Source of the DNA: Ruminococcus flavefaciens
GTDB lineage: Bacteria; Bacillota_A; Clostridia; Oscillospirales; Ruminococcaceae
Assembly (NCBI GenBank): GCA_004556875.1
Contig: SFFP01000073.1
Location: 1 to 8,022, forward strand
Direction: 5' to 3'
DNA: 8,022 nt
Shown: positions 7,270-8,022 of the stretch, in pieces
Layout: each line of letters starts with the position of its first letter
Position numbering within the stretch: the stretch's first letter is position 1
The notes under the pieces: generated by a model
Database searches by the model: none
What the model saw: the letters and a program-made list of their open reading frames with translations, nothing else
What the model was told of the DNA's origin: nothing
Made by a program: the position numbers and the translations under genes

Positions 7270-7298
7270 TTGACAACTCTCTTCTTTTCTGATATAAT
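7270..7298 (+). promoter_or_regulatory. Consensus promoter of tRNA-Trp
   Basis: TTGACA (7270-7275), a 17-base spacer and TATAAT (7293-7298) match the sigma-A consensus perfectly, and TG one base before the -10 adds an extended element. RNA would start near 7305, about 19 bases before the mature tRNA. Confidence 0.92.
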
Positions 7299-7323
7299 TA
7301 TTATGTTGTGATTGATAAGTCAT

Positions 7324-7399
7324 AGGGGTATAGCTCAGTTGGTAGAGCAGCGGTCTCCAAAACCGCGTGCCGAGGGTTCAAGTCCTTCTGCCCCTGCCA
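7324..7399 (+). tRNA. tRNA-Trp (anticodon CCA)
   Basis: A complete 76-base cloverleaf including an encoded 3' CCA. Acceptor AGGGGTA pairs with TGCCCCT with one G-U pair; D stem GCTC/GAGC; anticodon stem GCGGT/ACCGC around CTCCAAA with CCA at 7357-7359; T arm GAGGG-TTCAAGT-CCTTC; discriminator base G73. It reads the UGG tryptophan codon. It has its own promoter and a hairpin behind it, and stands alone rather than in a tRNA cluster. Confidence 0.97.
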
Positions 7400-7406
7400 G
7401 AACGAT

Positions 7407-7459
7407 TATATGATAACTTGTCAGAGGACACTGTATGTACTCTGACAAATTTTCATATA
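7407..7459 (+). terminator. Probable terminator of the tRNA-Trp transcript
   Basis: TTGTCAGAG (7418-7426) pairs perfectly with CTCTGACAA (7440-7448), followed by ATTTT. A second outer match, TATATGA (7407-7413) with TCATATA (7453-7459), makes a longer imperfect hairpin. The T-run is short, so termination may be partial. Confidence 0.65.
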
Positions 7460-7875
7460 TAAAAAAATTAGATTTTACGCTATGCTTGTTTGTTAGCTGT
7501 CGAATGGCGTTTACGCTATGTCTCACAAGAGGAAGAATTTGCGGCTTCCAATTGTTATCTCACATCACGACATTCGCTATTACTCAAACCTCATGGCTCA
7601 TGATACCTTAATAGATGATATTAATGGGTTACTGCCTTTTCTTTTTTTCAGATTGGTCAAACATTCAGACCAAAATACAAACAACGATTTCTGAGAATTA
7701 TTTTAGCATAGCTAAACAGGCTCATGTCTTGGCACATTCTCCCGATTGTTCTCATTCGACTAATCTCGCAACAGATCTCGGTAATGCATAACAATAAAGA
7801 TAGGTCTTAGTAAACTCGCTTCAAATCGTATTCAATTGTCAAGTTCCTTTTCGTGTTGGGAATTTGCAATGCAAT
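7460..7875. other. Gene-free stretch, possibly decayed sequence
   Basis: About 415 bases with no open frame that has a start codon, a ribosome binding site and useful length. Its base composition is less AT-rich than the 1426-1937 gap, and short open frames occur on both strands broken by stops, so it may hold a decayed gene. No product is recognisable. It contains an 11-bp direct repeat (7474 and 7510) and a 6-bp-stem hairpin at 7653-7673 (TTGGTC/GACCAA). Confidence 0.5.
7474..7520. repeat. TTTACGCTATG direct repeat, two copies 36 bp apart
   Basis: Exact 11-bp copies at 7474-7484 and 7510-7520. The core ACGCTA also occurs in the 16-bp repeat at 7896 and 7967. The meaning is unknown. Confidence 0.6.
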
Positions 7876-7928
7876 AAAAAAGACAAGCCCTTCAGACGCT
7901 ACAACACAAAACTTCTGAAAGGCTTGAC
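7876..7928 (-). terminator. Intrinsic terminator for leftward transcription
   Basis: GACAAGCCCTTCAGA (7882-7896) and TCTGAAAGGCTTGAC (7914-7928) form a 15-position stem with a 17-base loop. The A6 run at 7876-7881 becomes T6 directly after the hairpin on the minus strand. One of the two imperfect positions is a G-U pair only in minus-strand RNA and an A-C mismatch in plus-strand RNA, which supports leftward transcription. Confidence 0.75.
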
Positions 7929-7952
7929 AAAATCTATTATTAGTGTTATAAT
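7924..7952 (+). promoter_or_regulatory. Consensus promoter reading out of the right edge
   Basis: TTGACA (7924-7929), a 17-base spacer and TATAAT (7947-7952) match sigma-A consensus perfectly, with TG one base before the -10. RNA would start near 7959 and run beyond the window. The -35 box lies in the right arm of the leftward terminator hairpin. The product is outside the window. Confidence 0.75.
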
Positions 7953-7978
7953 GTAATGTATTCATTACGCTACAACAC
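7943..7978. promoter_or_regulatory. Dyad centred on the predicted start site, operator-like
   Basis: Arms 7943-7958 and 7963-7978 are complementary at 13 of 16 positions around TATT, with a perfect core GTAATG-N4-CATTAC (7953-7968). It covers the -10 box and the first transcribed bases, the usual place for a repressor site. In minus-strand RNA two of the three imperfect positions become G-U pairs, so a leftward RNA hairpin is an alternative reading. Confidence 0.5.
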
Positions 7979-8022
7979 AAAAATAGCATTCTCACTAAGT
8001 CATTCAGACGGGAAGCAGTCTG

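Larger units (their letters stand above)
7896..7982. repeat. 16-bp direct repeat, two copies 71 bp apart
   Basis: ACGCTACAACACAAAA is exact at 7896-7911 and 7967-7982. The first copy largely fills the loop of the leftward terminator; the second lies just downstream of the predicted start of a rightward transcript. Confidence 0.85.

Noticed and set aside
7335..7526. Minus-strand 63-codon open frame ending in GAEGLEPSARGFGDRCSTN
   Set aside because: This is the well-known spurious antisense translation of a tRNA gene; the end of the frame lies within tRNA-Trp.
7504..7611. 35-codon plus-strand frame starting at ATG 7504
   Set aside because: No ribosome binding site, no promoter, and no recognisable protein features.
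7653..7673. TTGGTC/GACCAA hairpin
   Set aside because: A six-bp stem with no T-run after it on either strand; expected by chance in this length of DNA.
7896..7982. CRISPR array suggested by two ACGCTACAACACAAAA copies 71 bp apart
   Set aside because: Only 16 bases are shared, there are just two copies, and the flanks do not align to a 28-37 bp repeat; no cas gene is visible. Part of a CRISPR or tracrRNA locus beyond the edge is possible but unsupported.
7807..8022. Minus-strand frame open from the right edge to 7807
   Set aside because: It runs through the terminator hairpin and the repeat, has no family features and shows no coding character. A fragment of a real gene entering from the right cannot be fully excluded.

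Overview
The window looks like chromosome from a cellulosome-producing ruminal or gut Firmicute, most likely a Ruminococcus close to R. flavefaciens. The evidence is two adjacent secreted proteins with type I dockerins, one joining CBM22, dockerin and a CE15 glucuronoyl esterase, plus strong AGGAGG-type ribosome binding sites, AT-rich intergenic DNA and sigma-A-like promoters. The species is inferred from domain architecture, not from a database comparison.

Layout, all on the + strand: (1) 1-1425, the nearly complete coding region of a polytopic membrane protein of the Wzx/MATE-like polysaccharide flippase type, closed by a clear intrinsic terminator. (2) 1426-1937, a 512-base AT-rich gap with two candidate promoters and a perfect 11-bp inverted repeat. 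(3) 1938-3983, secreted CBM22-dockerin-CE15 glucuronoyl esterase. (4) 3984-4137, a short gap with four hexamers spaced exactly 11 bp apart ahead of a -10 box, the layout of an OmpR/PhoB-family activator site. (5) 4138-7170, a 1010-residue secreted protein with dockerin, Thr-rich linker, Cthe_2159-like beta-helix and CotH-kinase domain, with an Asn/Gly-rich insert near its C terminus, followed by a terminator. (6) 7324-7399, tRNA-Trp(CCA) with a perfect consensus promoter and a hairpin behind it. (7) 7460-8022, no convincing gene, but a leftward terminator, a consensus rightward promoter with a dyad at its start site, and a 16-bp repeat linking the two.

The two secreted proteins probably work on the cell-surface or released cellulosome. 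The esterase would cut ester links between lignin and the 4-O-methyl-glucuronic acid side chains of xylan while its CBM22 holds xylan. The second protein would carry a putative sugar-binding beta-helix and a CotH-type protein kinase to a cohesin scaffold. They have separate translation signals and the second has its own promoter region, but no terminator is visible between them, so partial co-transcription is possible. The flippase belongs to a different, upstream cell-envelope polysaccharide unit.

The points most worth a second look are the four-repeat regulator site before the CotH gene, the dockerin-CotH kinase with its prion-like insert, the missing canonical acid in the esterase, and the repeat/terminator/promoter arrangement at the right edge.
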